In this document: one piece after another, positions 50,151-58,654 of the stretch
Layout: each line of letters opens with the position of its first letter
Numbering within the stretch: position 1 is the stretch's first letter
Origin: VRUE01 sp963817905
Lineage (GTDB): Bacteria; Actinomycetota; Thermoleophilia; Solirubrobacterales; 70-9
Assembly: GCA_963817905.1 (NCBI GenBank)
Contig: CAWFPS010000002.1
Coordinates: 310,001 to 374,000 of the forward strand
Length of the DNA: 64,000 nt
Direction of reading: 5' to 3'
Notes under the pieces: model-generated
Databases searched by the model: none
Seen by the model: the letters and a program-made list of their open reading frames with translations, nothing else
What the model was told of the DNA's origin: nothing
Translations under genes and position numbers: made by a program

Positions 50151-52136
50151 ATGTCAGGTGAGACCAACACGGACCTGGAGCGACAGCTCGGCGAGCTGCT
50201 CGAGGTGGAGCGCTTCGAGCCGCCCGCGGAGTTCCGCGAGCGGGCACTGCTCTCCGACCCCGCCGTCTACGAGGAGGCGGCGTCAGACCCGGAGGCATGG
50301 TGGCTGCGCCAGGCGACCGAGCTGCTCGACTGGGCGCGGGAGCCCAGCGAAGGGCTCGACGACTCCGAGCCGCCCTTCTACAAATGGTTCGCCGACGGCA
50401 GGCTCAACGCCTCGGCCAACTGCCTCGACCGCCACGTCGAGGCGGGGAACGGCGAGCGGGTCGCCTTCCACTGGCGCGGCGAGGAGGGCGAGGAGCGCGA
50501 CGTCACCTACGCCGGGCTGCTCGCCGACACCCAGCGCTTCGCCAACGCATTGCGCGACCACGGCATCGGCAAGGGGGACGTGGTCGGGATCTACCTGCCG
50601 ATGATCCCCGAGGTCGCGGTGGCGATGCTCGCCTGCGCCCGGATCGGGGCGATCCACAACGTCGTCTTCGGCGGCTTCTCCGCCGAGGCGGTGCGGGAGC
50701 GGATGGAGTTCTCCGAGGCCAGGGCGCTGATCACCGTCGACGGCGCCCGGCGCAAGGGCAGGACGGCACCGATCAAGCAGCAGGTCGACGAGCAGATGGA
50801 CGACCTGCGGAGCCTGGAGACGATCGTCGTCGTCCGCCACACCGGCATCGGGTGCCCGATGCGCGAGGGGCGCGACCACTTCTACGACGAGATGCTCGCG
50901 GCCGCCGCGGCCGAGTGCCCGCCCGAGCCGCTCGACGCCGAGCACCCGCTCTTCATCCTCTACACCTCCGGCTCGACTGCGAAGCCGAAGGGGATCCTGC
51001 ACACCACCGGCGGCTACCTGACCGGCGCCGCCGCGACCCACCGCTACGTCTTCGACCTGAAGCCGGAGGAGGATGTCTACTGGTGCGCGGCCGACGTCGG
51101 CTGGATCACCGGCCACTCCTACATCGTCTACGGCCCGCTGCTCAACGGCGCCACCAGCGTGATGTGGGAGGGCGCACCCGACTACCCGAGCAAGGGGATC
51201 TGGTGGGAACTGGTTGAGCGCTACGGTGTGACGATCCTCTACACGGCGCCGACGGCGATCCGCACCTTCATCAAGTGGGGGGCGCACATCCCGGCGGAAT
51301 CGGATCTCTCCTCGCTGCGCCTGCTCGGCTCGGTGGGCGAGCCGATCAACCCCAAGGCCTGGCTCTGGTACCACAAGGCGATCGGCGGCGAACGTTGTCC
51401 GATCGTCGACACCTGGTGGCAGACAGAGACCGGCGCGATCATGATCACGCCGCTGCCGGGGATCACGGCGACCAAGCCGGGCTCGGCGACGACGCCCTTT
51501 CCGGGAGTCGAGGCGGCCGTGGTGGACGAGCACGAGGGTCAGCCGGTCGAGGGCGGCCAGGGACTGCTGGTCCTCAAGCGCCCCTGGCCCTCGATGCTGC
51601 GCACCCTCTACAGGGAGGAGGAGCGCTTCGTCGAGACCTACTTCTCGCGCTTCGGCAAGGAGACATACCTGGTCGGCGACGCCGCCCGCCGCGACTCCGA
51701 CGGCTACTTCTGGGTGATCGGCCGCATCGACGATGTCGTCAACGTCTCCGGCCACCGGCTCTCCACCGCCGAGGTCGAGTCGGCGATCGTCGCCCACGAG
51801 AAGGTCGCCGAGGCGGCCACGATCGGCCAGTCCGACGAGGACACCGGCCAGTCGATCTGCGCCTTTGTAACCCTGCAGGGAGACACCGAGCCGAGCGAGG
51901 AGCTGGTCGAGGGCATCCGCGCCACGGTTGCCGAGCGGATCGGCAAGTTCGCCCGCCCGAAGCGGATCATCTGGGCCGACGACTTGCCCAAGACCCGCTC
52001 CGGCAAGATCATGCGCCGCCTCCTGCGCGACATCGCCGAGGGCCGGGCACTGGGCGACGTCACCACCCTGCGCGATCCCGCAGTGATGGGCGAACTCGAG
52101 GCCAAGATCGCCGAACAGCGCGACGCCGAGGACTGA
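50151..52136 (+). CDS. acs: Acetyl-CoA synthetase
   Basis: 661 residues, ATG with GGGAAGGAG. FILYTSGSTAKPKGILHTTGG (P-loop, in part), VDTWWQTETGAIMITPLPG, YLVGDAARRDSDGYFWVIGR and the acetylatable lysine motif TRSGKIMRRLLR. Activates acetate to acetyl-CoA via acetyl-AMP. The frame is open upstream only as a shadow of the rhodanese gene. Confidence 0.97.
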   Translation: MSGETNTDLERQLGELLEVERFEPPAEFRERALLSDPAVYEEAASDPEAWWLRQATELLDWAREPSEGLDDSEPPFYKWFADGRLNASANCLDRHVEAGNGERVAFHWRGEEGEERDVTYAGLLADTQRFANALRDHGIGKGDVVGIYLPMIPEVAVAMLACARIGAIHNVVFGGFSAEAVRERMEFSEARALITVDGARRKGRTAPIKQQVDEQMDDLRSLETIVVVRHTGIGCPMREGRDHFYDEMLAAAAAECPPEPLDAEHPLFILYTSGSTAKPKGILHTTGGYLTGAAATHRYVFDLKPEEDVYWCAADVGWITGHSYIVYGPLLNGATSVMWEGAPDYPSKGIWWELVERYGVTILYTAPTAIRTFIKWGAHIPAESDLSSLRLLGSVGEPINPKAWLWYHKAIGGERCPIVDTWWQTETGAIMITPLPGITATKPGSATTPFPGVEAAVVDEHEGQPVEGGQGLLVLKRPWPSMLRTLYREEERFVETYFSRFGKETYLVGDAARRDSDGYFWVIGRIDDVVNVSGHRLSTAEVESAIVAHEKVAEAATIGQSDEDTGQSICAFVTLQGDTEPSEELVEGIRATVAERIGKFARPKRIIWADDLPKTRSGKIMRRLLRDIAEGRALGDVTTLRDPAVMGELEAKIAEQRDAED

Positions 52137-52143
52137 AACGGCG

Positions 52144-52191
52144 CTTCCGGTGCGCTTTTTGTGGTCTATGACCACTTAAAGCGCACCGGAA
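52144..52191. repeat. Dispersed palindromic element, family 1, copy 2
   Basis: TTCCGGTGCGCTTTTTGTGGTC (52145-52166 in parts) pairs with 52170-52191 with two mismatches around TAT. Length and centre match the element at 28358-28406. It sits between the convergent acs and channel genes and can serve as their terminator. Confidence 0.65.
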
Positions 52192-52194
52192 CGC

Positions 52195-53007
52195 TTAGGC
52201 GCTGCGCTCCTCGACCATTCGCTCGACCGCGACCTCCAGCGCCTGCAGCTGTTCGCGCACGCCCTTCAGCTCGCGCAGGGCGAGCTGCTCGGCGCTGACC
52301 TGCTCGGCCTCCAGCTCCTCCTCGACCACGGCGATCTCGGGGCTGAGGAAGCGCTGGGCGAAGGCGCCGGTGAGCAATGCGACGAAGCCGATCCCGACGA
52401 TCAGGATCGCGACCGAGACGACCTCGCCGCCGGTCGTGGTGGGGTAGATATTCGAGCCGAGCGTGGTCATCGTCGTCACCGCCCAGTAGATCCCGTCCCA
52501 GGCGTCGAGGTGCTGGGAATGTTTCTCGAAGGCGACGAAGAGGGCGCCGCCGCCGACCGCGGTCAGCAGCGAGAGCAGCAGGGCGTAGCGCAGGCCCTCC
52601 AGTGAGAAGACCTCGCGCGAGAGCTGGGCCAGGCGCAGAAGCCTGACCAGGCGCAGCAGCCGCAGGGCGCGCAGGCCCTGCAGCCCGGCCGGCAGGACGG
52701 GGGGCGTGAAGATGACGATGAAGGGGTCGAGCGGGTGGTGGCGCAGCCACGTGCGGCGATTCGGCACCACGGCCAGCATCACGAACAGCTCGACCGCGAA
52801 GGCGATCCAGGTGACCCAGTTGAGCGTCGTCGCGATCGTCTCCAGCGAGCCGCCCGGATGAGACTCGGTGATCGCCACCATCGGCAGTGTCAGCGCCGCC
52901 GCGATCATCATCGGCGTATTCAGCGCTTCGGCGACCCGGGTGCTTCGCGCGTCCATCCCAGGCGCGTAGCGCACCGGCGCATCCTGAGTGCCCGAGGCCA
53001 TCCGCAT
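52195..53007 (-). CDS. Voltage-gated-type cation channel with atypical filter
   Basis: 270 residues. Spans S1-S3 at about 30-95, an arginine-rich S4-like helix (LRALRLLRLVRLLRLAQLSR), S5 (ALLLSLLTAVGGGALFVAFE), pore and S6 (VSVAILIVGIGFVALLTGAF), then a coiled-coil tail. The filter reads TTMTTLGSNIYPTTTGG where potassium channels have T-V-G-Y-G-D, so G-Y-G is replaced by G-S-N. Fold assignment is firm; ion selectivity is not. Start may be at the ATG of MDARST (about 52956). Confidence 0.85.
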   Translation of the reverse strand: MRMASGTQDAPVRYAPGMDARSTRVAEALNTPMMIAAALTLPMVAITESHPGGSLETIATTLNWVTWIAFAVELFVMLAVVPNRRTWLRHHPLDPFIVIFTPPVLPAGLQGLRALRLLRLVRLLRLAQLSREVFSLEGLRYALLLSLLTAVGGGALFVAFEKHSQHLDAWDGIYWAVTTMTTLGSNIYPTTTGGEVVSVAILIVGIGFVALLTGAFAQRFLSPEIAVVEEELEAEQVSAEQLALRELKGVREQLQALEVAVERMVEERSA

Positions 53008-53064
53008 CCCCTTCGACGCCGGGGCTCCGGAGCCTACCTATGACTGTTCATGTTCATCGAAAAG

Positions 53065-53079
53065 TAGTTTGCTAGACTA
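53065..53079. promoter_or_regulatory. Candidate MarR operator
   Basis: TAGTTTGCTAGACTA is an imperfect palindrome (TAGT-T...A-ACTA) in an AT-rich patch 18 bases before the marR-like start. MarR proteins usually bind such sites to repress their own operon. Confidence 0.5.
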
Positions 53080-53096
53080 ATTACCAAGGCTAATCA

Positions 53097-53546
53097 ATGA
53101 CCCCGACCGCTGAGATCGCACTTACCGATGTTGCCGCTCGATTGCGGATGGCGATCGTGCGGACTTCGCGGCGGCTGCGCCAGGAGGCGACCGGGGCCGG
53201 GGGAGGGGGGCTGACGCCGACCTCGGTCGCGGCTCTGGCGACGGTCGAGCGGCACGGGCCGCTGACCCCCAGCGAGCTGGCCGAGATCGAGCGGATCAAG
53301 CGGCCGACGGCTACGCGGACGTTGCGCGGGCTGGTCGAGGCGGGGCTGGTCGACCGCGCTCCCGACCCCGCCGACGGGCGCAGTGCCCTGGTCAGCGCCA
53401 ACGCCGCCGGGCGCGAGCAGCTGCGCCGCCTGCGGGGTCGCAAGAACGCCTACCTGGCGCGCCGCATGCGCAACCTGCCCACAGAGGACGTGCGCACGCT
53501 CGAGCGCGCCGCCGAGATCCTCGAGGGCATCCTGGAGGAGCGGTGA
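53097..53546 (+). CDS. MarR-family transcriptional regulator
   Basis: 149 residues. Winged helix at about 38-105 (LTPTSVAALATVERHGPLTPSEL in part, RIKRPTATRTLRGLVEAGLVDR, DPADGRSALVSA wing). Flanking helices dimerise. It overlaps the MFS gene by four bases (GTGA), so it should control that exporter in response to a small molecule. Confidence 0.9.
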   Translation: MTPTAEIALTDVAARLRMAIVRTSRRLRQEATGAGGGGLTPTSVAALATVERHGPLTPSELAEIERIKRPTATRTLRGLVEAGLVDRAPDPADGRSALVSANAAGREQLRRLRGRKNAYLARRMRNLPTEDVRTLERAAEILEGILEER

Positions 53547-54787
53547 GCGCGGGGCTGAGGCGCAGCTTCGACTCGCTCGCCGTCCCCAACTACCGCCGCT
53601 ACTTCGCCGGCCAACTGGTCTCGCTCTCGGGCAACTGGATGCAGACTGTTGCCGCCATCTGGCTGGTCCTCAGCCTCACCGGCAGCGGCGTCGCCGTCGG
53701 CCTCACCACGGCCCTGCAGTTCCTGCCGATGCTGCTCTTCGGCGCCTGGGGAGGCCTGCTCGCCGACCGCTTCGCCAAGCAGCGGCTGCTGATGGCCACC
53801 CAGGCGCTGATGGCGCTGCCCGCGCTCGGCCTCTTCGCGGTCACCGAGGCCGGCGTCGCCGCGCCCTGGATGGTCTACCTCGCCGTCTTCGCGATGGGCG
53901 CCGTCAACGCCGTCGACAACCCAACCCGGCAGAGCTTCGTAATCGAGATGGTCGGCGCCGACCGGGTCGTCAACGCGGTCAGCCTCAACAGCGTGTTCGT
54001 GCAGGCGGCGCGCATCGTCGGGCCGGCAATCGCCGGCCTGCTGATCGCCGGGGTCGGGGTGGGGCCGTGCTTCGCGCTCAACACGCTCACCTTCGGGGCG
54101 ATGATCTTCGCCCTCTGGGGCATGGACGCCGGGCAGCTGCGCGGCGCGCCGCGGGCCGGGCGCGAAGCGGGTGCGATCCGCGCCGGCCTGCGCTACGTGC
54201 GGGCCACGCCCGAGCTGGCCGTCCCTTTGGCGCTGATGGCGCTGGTCGGCACCTTCGGCTTCAACTTCCAGGTCGTGCTGCCATTGCTGGCCAGGTTCAG
54301 CTTCGACGGCGGCGCCGGCGTCTACGCCGCCCTGGTCTCGGCGATGGCGGTCGGCTCGCTCGCCGGCGCCCTGATCACCGGCTCGCACGGTCGCACCGGC
54401 CCACGCTTGATCGCCGGCGCGGCCCTGGCCTTCGGCGCCGCCGCCCTGCTCGCGGCCCTCGCTCCGGGGATGGCAGTGGAGCTCGGCGCCCTGATCGTCC
54501 TCGGTGCCGCCGCCGTCACCTTCGCCGCAACGATCAACTCCTCCCTGCAGCTCGCAGTGGCCCCCCACATGCGAGGCCGGGTAATGGCGCTCTACTCAGT
54601 CGTCTTCCTAGGCTCAACCCCAATAGGAGGCCCCCTGACCGGCTGGCTATCCCAAACCTACGACCCAAGATTCGCCCTCCTCCTCGCCGCCGTCTCGGGC
54701 GTGTCGGCTGCCTGGGCCGCCCGCATCTCCTTCGCGAGGATCGCGGCACGGGCCCCTACTGCAAAAGCAACGATCTCCGTCGCTTAG
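53543..54787 (+). CDS. MFS exporter
   Basis: 414 residues with about 12 membrane spans. NYRRYFAGQLVSLSGNWMQT, the A-motif-like GGLLADRFAKQRLL and AVNAVDNPTRQSFVIEMVG are typical of the DHA3/enterobactin-exporter-like (MFS_3) group. Likely effluxes a drug or siderophore-like compound. Controlled by the MarR gene. Confidence 0.9.
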   Translation: MSAGLRRSFDSLAVPNYRRYFAGQLVSLSGNWMQTVAAIWLVLSLTGSGVAVGLTTALQFLPMLLFGAWGGLLADRFAKQRLLMATQALMALPALGLFAVTEAGVAAPWMVYLAVFAMGAVNAVDNPTRQSFVIEMVGADRVVNAVSLNSVFVQAARIVGPAIAGLLIAGVGVGPCFALNTLTFGAMIFALWGMDAGQLRGAPRAGREAGAIRAGLRYVRATPELAVPLALMALVGTFGFNFQVVLPLLARFSFDGGAGVYAALVSAMAVGSLAGALITGSHGRTGPRLIAGAALAFGAAALLAALAPGMAVELGALIVLGAAAVTFAATINSSLQLAVAPHMRGRVMALYSVVFLGSTPIGGPLTGWLSQTYDPRFALLLAAVSGVSAAWAARISFARIAARAPTAKATISVA

Positions 54788-54897
54788 GACCGAAATCAGT
54801 CCGGCAAGCGCAGGGGGTGGGGTTCCTCTGCACGTGTAGGAGGCGGGGTGAGGGGGTGCGCCAGACAAACGTCTTTAGCTAGCGGAGGCCCGGGGGA

Positions 54898-54940
54898 GGG
54901 GGTCCTCCAGACACTCCCCGCTTTTGTCTGGAGGACCCCC
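54898..54940. terminator. 16-bp perfect hairpin between convergent genes
   Basis: 54898-54913 pairs without mismatch with 54925-54940 around an 11-base loop containing CTTTT. It lies between the MFS gene and the osmoprotectant operon and can end both transcripts. 54788-54897 holds no gene. Confidence 0.75.
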
Positions 54941-54960
54941 TACCCCGCGCCCGCTGGGCC

Positions 54961-55950
54961 CTACCCCACGTACCCCGCCGACTTCAGGTAAGCGGCCGCC
55001 GCTTCCTTCGGCGTCTGCTTTTCCAGTTCGACCCGAGCATCCAGCTCCTGCATCACTTCCAGGGTCAGCCCCTTCTGCACGTCGACGATCGTATTTTCGT
55101 AGTCCGGCCCCGCTTTTTCCACGGTCGACTGCTTGGTCACGAAGATGACGTTGCCGGCCGGGAAGACTTCCTTGTCGTCTTCGAGGATGACGAACTTGTT
55201 GCTCTCCGCCGCCAGCTGCGGGTCGGTGGTGAAGAGGATCGAGAGATCCGCCTGGCCGTTTTCGAGCACCTTGTAGCGGAGGCTGATGTCGACCGGGTGG
55301 AAGGACTTGAACTTGAGCCCGTAGTACTTTTCGAGCCCGGCCAGGCAGTCGATCCGCTGGCGGCACTCGGGCGAGCCGTAGAGGCTCATCGATTCCGACT
55401 TGCCTTCCAGGTCGGAGATCGTTTCCAGCCCTTCTTTTTCGGCGAATTTCACCGTCGTGCCGACCGCGTTGGCGCTTGCGAACGGCGTCGGCGGGAAGGC
55501 GGTGAGGCCTTCCTTTTCGAACTTTTCCTTGGCCTTTTCGTAGGCGGCATCCGCGCCGGCCGGGACTTCTTCGGGTTCGACCGCGAAGAACGAGGTCAGC
55601 GCCGTGCTGGCGTACTCGGGGTAGCCGGAGACCTGCCCGGTCTTGACCGCCTGGCGGGCGACCGTTTCCGAGCCGAGGTTGAGGTCGCTCGTCGCCTTGT
55701 AGCCAGCTGCTTTCAGGGCCTGGGCGTAGATTTCGCCGAGGATTTCCTGTTCGGGGAAGTTCTTCGAGCCGATCGTCAGGCTGACTTTGGCGTTTTCGGG
55801 GTTGGAGACGATCGCGCCCGCACTGGCGCTTTCTTCGCTGCTGCCAGTGCTGCTGTCGTTGCTGCTACCGCACGCGGCTACGCCGGCGCTGAGGGCAAGC
55901 GCGAGCAGCAGCGCGGTGGCTGCCCGCAGGCGAGTGAACTGGGGCCTCAT
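54961..55950 (-). CDS. Glycine betaine/choline-type substrate-binding lipoprotein
   Basis: 329 residues. Lipobox LSAGVAAC (Cys27), then the OpuAC/OsmX fold (LTIGSKNFPEQEILGEIYAQ, VSGYPEYASTALTSFF, LYGSPECRQRIDC, FTTDPQLAAESNKFVILEDD in part). Last gene of a four-gene operon. Note the frequent GAA/AAG codons, unlike the GAG-rich permeases. Confidence 0.92.
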   Translation of the reverse strand: MRPQFTRLRAATALLLALALSAGVAACGSSNDSSTGSSEESASAGAIVSNPENAKVSLTIGSKNFPEQEILGEIYAQALKAAGYKATSDLNLGSETVARQAVKTGQVSGYPEYASTALTSFFAVEPEEVPAGADAAYEKAKEKFEKEGLTAFPPTPFASANAVGTTVKFAEKEGLETISDLEGKSESMSLYGSPECRQRIDCLAGLEKYYGLKFKSFHPVDISLRYKVLENGQADLSILFTTDPQLAAESNKFVILEDDKEVFPAGNVIFVTKQSTVEKAGPDYENTIVDVQKGLTLEVMQELDARVELEKQTPKEAAAAYLKSAGYVG

Positions 55951-55984
55951 TTGATTCCTCTCTTGTCGATTGACGGGACGAGAT

Positions 55985-56704
55985 TCATGCGGGGTTCAAC
56001 CGCAAGCCTTTCGAGGTGAGCAGACGTTGAGCCCAGGCGAGCCCGAACTCGAGCACCAGGGCCAGCAGGGCGACCAGGATCGCCCCCGCCAGGACGCCGT
56101 TCTCCCCGTAGACGTTTTCGTTGATGATGAAGTCGCCGAGGGTCAGCACCCCGGCCAGCGGGGCGATCGTCGCTGTGGCCACGATCGCGATCGTGGCGCC
56201 GCGGATGCCGGTGAAGATCGTCGGGATCGCCAGCGGCACCTCGACCTTGCGGAGGACTTCGAGTTCGCTCATGCCCATGCCGCGGGCGGCGTCGACCGTG
56301 GCCCGGTCGACCTGGCGGACGCCGACGAAGGCGTTGGTCAGGATCGGCGGCACCCCGAGCACGGCCAGGGCCACGGTCAGGTTGAGCACGCCTACCCCGA
56401 CCGCGGTCGCCATCAGCGCGATCAGGGCCAGCTCCGGGATCGCCCGCCCGGCGTTGCCCAGCCCGATCGCGAGCAGTTCGCCGCTGCCGCGGTGGCCGAG
56501 GTAGAGGCCCGCCGGCAGCGCCAGCAGGAGCGAGAGGGCCAGCGCCAGCACGGTCACCTCGAGCTGGGTCAGGGTCAGTTCCACCACCTGGGAGAAGCCG
56601 CCGACGGTCTTGCCGCCGGTCACGTTGGAGGCCTGTGGCGTGAAGATGAATTCGATCGCGCCGCCGAAGGAGGCGAAGCCGGGGAGAATCTGGGCGGGAC
56701 TCAT
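55985..56704 (-). CDS. Osmoprotectant ABC permease 2
   Basis: 239 residues, about six spans. EAA-like loop VDAARGMGMSELEVLRKVEVP and typical start of OpuBB/OpuBD-type permeases. Starts in an ATGA overlap with permease 1. The N-terminus (AQILPGFASFGGAIEFIFTPQ) is outside the core. Confidence 0.9.
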   Translation of the reverse strand: MSPAQILPGFASFGGAIEFIFTPQASNVTGGKTVGGFSQVVELTLTQLEVTVLALALSLLLALPAGLYLGHRGSGELLAIGLGNAGRAIPELALIALMATAVGVGVLNLTVALAVLGVPPILTNAFVGVRQVDRATVDAARGMGMSELEVLRKVEVPLAIPTIFTGIRGATIAIVATATIAPLAGVLTLGDFIINENVYGENGVLAGAILVALLALVLEFGLAWAQRLLTSKGLRLNPA

Positions 56705-57441
56705 TCGCTCGCCACCCGGCGCCAGGGGGTGCTGAGCCGTTGGAAGAGCAGCAGCGCCCCGTCGAAGGCGAGCGCCATCGCGATCGCGATCGCACCGGCG
56801 ATGATGATGCTGGTGGCGAAGCTGAGGTTGGCGCTGCCGTAGATCTGGGTGCCGAGCCCGCCGGCGCCGGCAAAGACGGCGAGAGTTGCGATCGCCACCG
56901 TGCTCACCGTCGCGATCCGCAGCCCGGCGACGATCTCGGGCGTGGCCAGCGGCAGCTCGACCTTCCAGAGGATCTGGCGCTCGGTCAGTCCGATCCCGCG
57001 AGCCGCGTCGGTGACCGAGGACGGCACGTTGGCGAGGCCGGTCATCGTGTTGCGGTAGATGATCTGCAGGGTGTAGGCGCTGAGGGCGACGATCGCGGTC
57101 TCGGTGCCGCGGCCCGTGACCGGCAGCAGCAAGAAGAAGAAGGCGATGCTGGGGATCGTGTAGAGAACCCCGGTGCCGGCCAATAGCGGCGGGCGCAGCC
57201 AGGCGTGGCGGCGGGCGAGGAGCGAGAGGGCGAAGGCGATCGCGAAGCCGACCAGGACTGAGATCACGACCAGCTCCAGGTGCTGCAGAGTCGGGGTCAC
57301 GTAGCGGTCGATGTGTTCGCTCGCCCAGTCCCAGCAGAAGAGCTTGTCGGTCGCCTGGCAGGGCAGCGAGCCCGAGCTGCGTTCCTGGATGAAGCCTTCG
57401 CCGACTTCGCCGGCAACGGCGAGGGGGAGGGCGCTAACCAT
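56701..57441 (-). CDS. Osmoprotectant ABC permease 1
   Basis: 246 residues. EAA-like loop VTDAARGIGLTERQILWKVELP and spans such as LVVISVLVGFAIAFALSLLA. A cysteine pair lies in the N-terminal external segment (LPCQATDKLFCWDW). Overlaps the ATPase gene by 8 bases. Confidence 0.9.
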   Translation of the reverse strand: MVSALPLAVAGEVGEGFIQERSSGSLPCQATDKLFCWDWASEHIDRYVTPTLQHLELVVISVLVGFAIAFALSLLARRHAWLRPPLLAGTGVLYTIPSIAFFFLLLPVTGRGTETAIVALSAYTLQIIYRNTMTGLANVPSSVTDAARGIGLTERQILWKVELPLATPEIVAGLRIATVSTVAIATLAVFAGAGGLGTQIYGSANLSFATSIIIAGAIAIAMALAFDGALLLFQRLSTPWRRVASE

Positions 57442-58624
57442 GCGGGCGCTCCGTCGCCGATTGCTCCTCGGCCTTGGCCTGGGGCGAGGCGAGGAACTCG
57501 GAGATGATCTCGACCGAGAGGACGCCGTCGATGCGGCCCTCGCGATCGGTCACCGCCGCGTACTGGGCCTCGCCCTGCAGCAGGTCGGCGAGGGCGTCGC
57601 GCATCACGTCGTCGCGGTCGAGCAGCGGCCCCAGCGGCGAGTCCGGCTGGGCGGGCACCGTCTCCGAGCGCAGGTCACGCTCGGAGAGCCAGCCGAGCGG
57701 GCGGCGCTCGCTGTCGACCAGCAGCGGGTAGGGGACCTCCGCCCCCTCCAGCTTGGCCCGCACCTCGGCGCTGGACTGGCCGACGTAGGCCAGCGGCGCC
57801 TCCCAGAGGTCGATGTCGGCGACCCGCATCAGCGCCAGTCGCTTCAGTGCCCGGTCGGCGCCGACAAAGTCCTCGACGAACTCGTCGGCCGGGTCCATCA
57901 GCAGCTCGGCCGGGGTCGCGTACTGGGCCACCTTGCCGCCCTCGCGCATGATCGCGATCCGGTCACCCATCTTGATCGCCTCGTCGATGTCGTGGGTGAC
58001 GAAGAGGACGGTCTTGCCGATCTCCGCCTGCAGGCGGAGGAACTCGTTCTGCAGGCGCTCGCGGTTGATCGGGTCGATCGCGCCGAAGGGCTCGTCCATC
58101 AGCATCACCAGGGGGTCGGCCGCCAAGGCCCGGGCGACGCCGACCCGCTGCTGCTGGCCGCCGGAGAGCTGCACGGGGTAGCGGCCGGCGAGGTCGGGGT
58201 CGAGGCCGACGAGGGCCAGCAACTCGGCGCTGCGTGCCGCCGTACGCTCCTTCTTCCAGCCCAGCAGCTGGGGCACGGCGCCGATGTTCTCGGCGATCGT
58301 GCGGTGGGGGAAGAGGCCGATCTGCTGGATCACGTAGCCGATCTCCCGGCGCAGCCGCGGCGGGCTGTACTCGCGCACCGAGCGCTCGCCGATGAAGATG
58401 TCGCCCGAGGTGAGCTCGACCGTGCGGTTGACCATCCGCATCGCGGTGGTCTTGCCGCAGCCGGAAGGTCCGACCAGCACGCAGATCTCACCGGCCGGAA
58501 CCTCGAGCGTTAGATCGTCTACGGCGGCGACGGCAGAGTCGCCGTAGCGCTTGGTTGCGCCTGCGTAGCGGACGGCGGAAGCGCCGCTGTTCGACTCTTG
58601 CTCGTTCGCCTCGTCGCTGGGCAC
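57434..58624 (-). CDS. Osmoprotectant ABC ATPase with CBS pair (OpuCA/ProV-like)
   Basis: 396 residues. Walker A GPSGCGKTTA, signature LSGGQQQRVGVARAL, Walker B VMLMDEPFGAID, H-loop VTHDIDEAI. Two CBS domains at about 265-385, which in OpuA-type proteins sense ionic strength or c-di-AMP. First gene of the operon. Confidence 0.93.
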   Translation of the reverse strand: MPSDEANEQESNSGASAVRYAGATKRYGDSAVAAVDDLTLEVPAGEICVLVGPSGCGKTTAMRMVNRTVELTSGDIFIGERSVREYSPPRLRREIGYVIQQIGLFPHRTIAENIGAVPQLLGWKKERTAARSAELLALVGLDPDLAGRYPVQLSGGQQQRVGVARALAADPLVMLMDEPFGAIDPINRERLQNEFLRLQAEIGKTVLFVTHDIDEAIKMGDRIAIMREGGKVAQYATPAELLMDPADEFVEDFVGADRALKRLALMRVADIDLWEAPLAYVGQSSAEVRAKLEGAEVPYPLLVDSERRPLGWLSERDLRSETVPAQPDSPLGPLLDRDDVMRDALADLLQGEAQYAAVTDREGRIDGVLSVEIISEFLASPQAKAEEQSATERPHG

Positions 58625-58654
58625 TCGCCCCGAGCCTATACCCGGATCGGGGTC

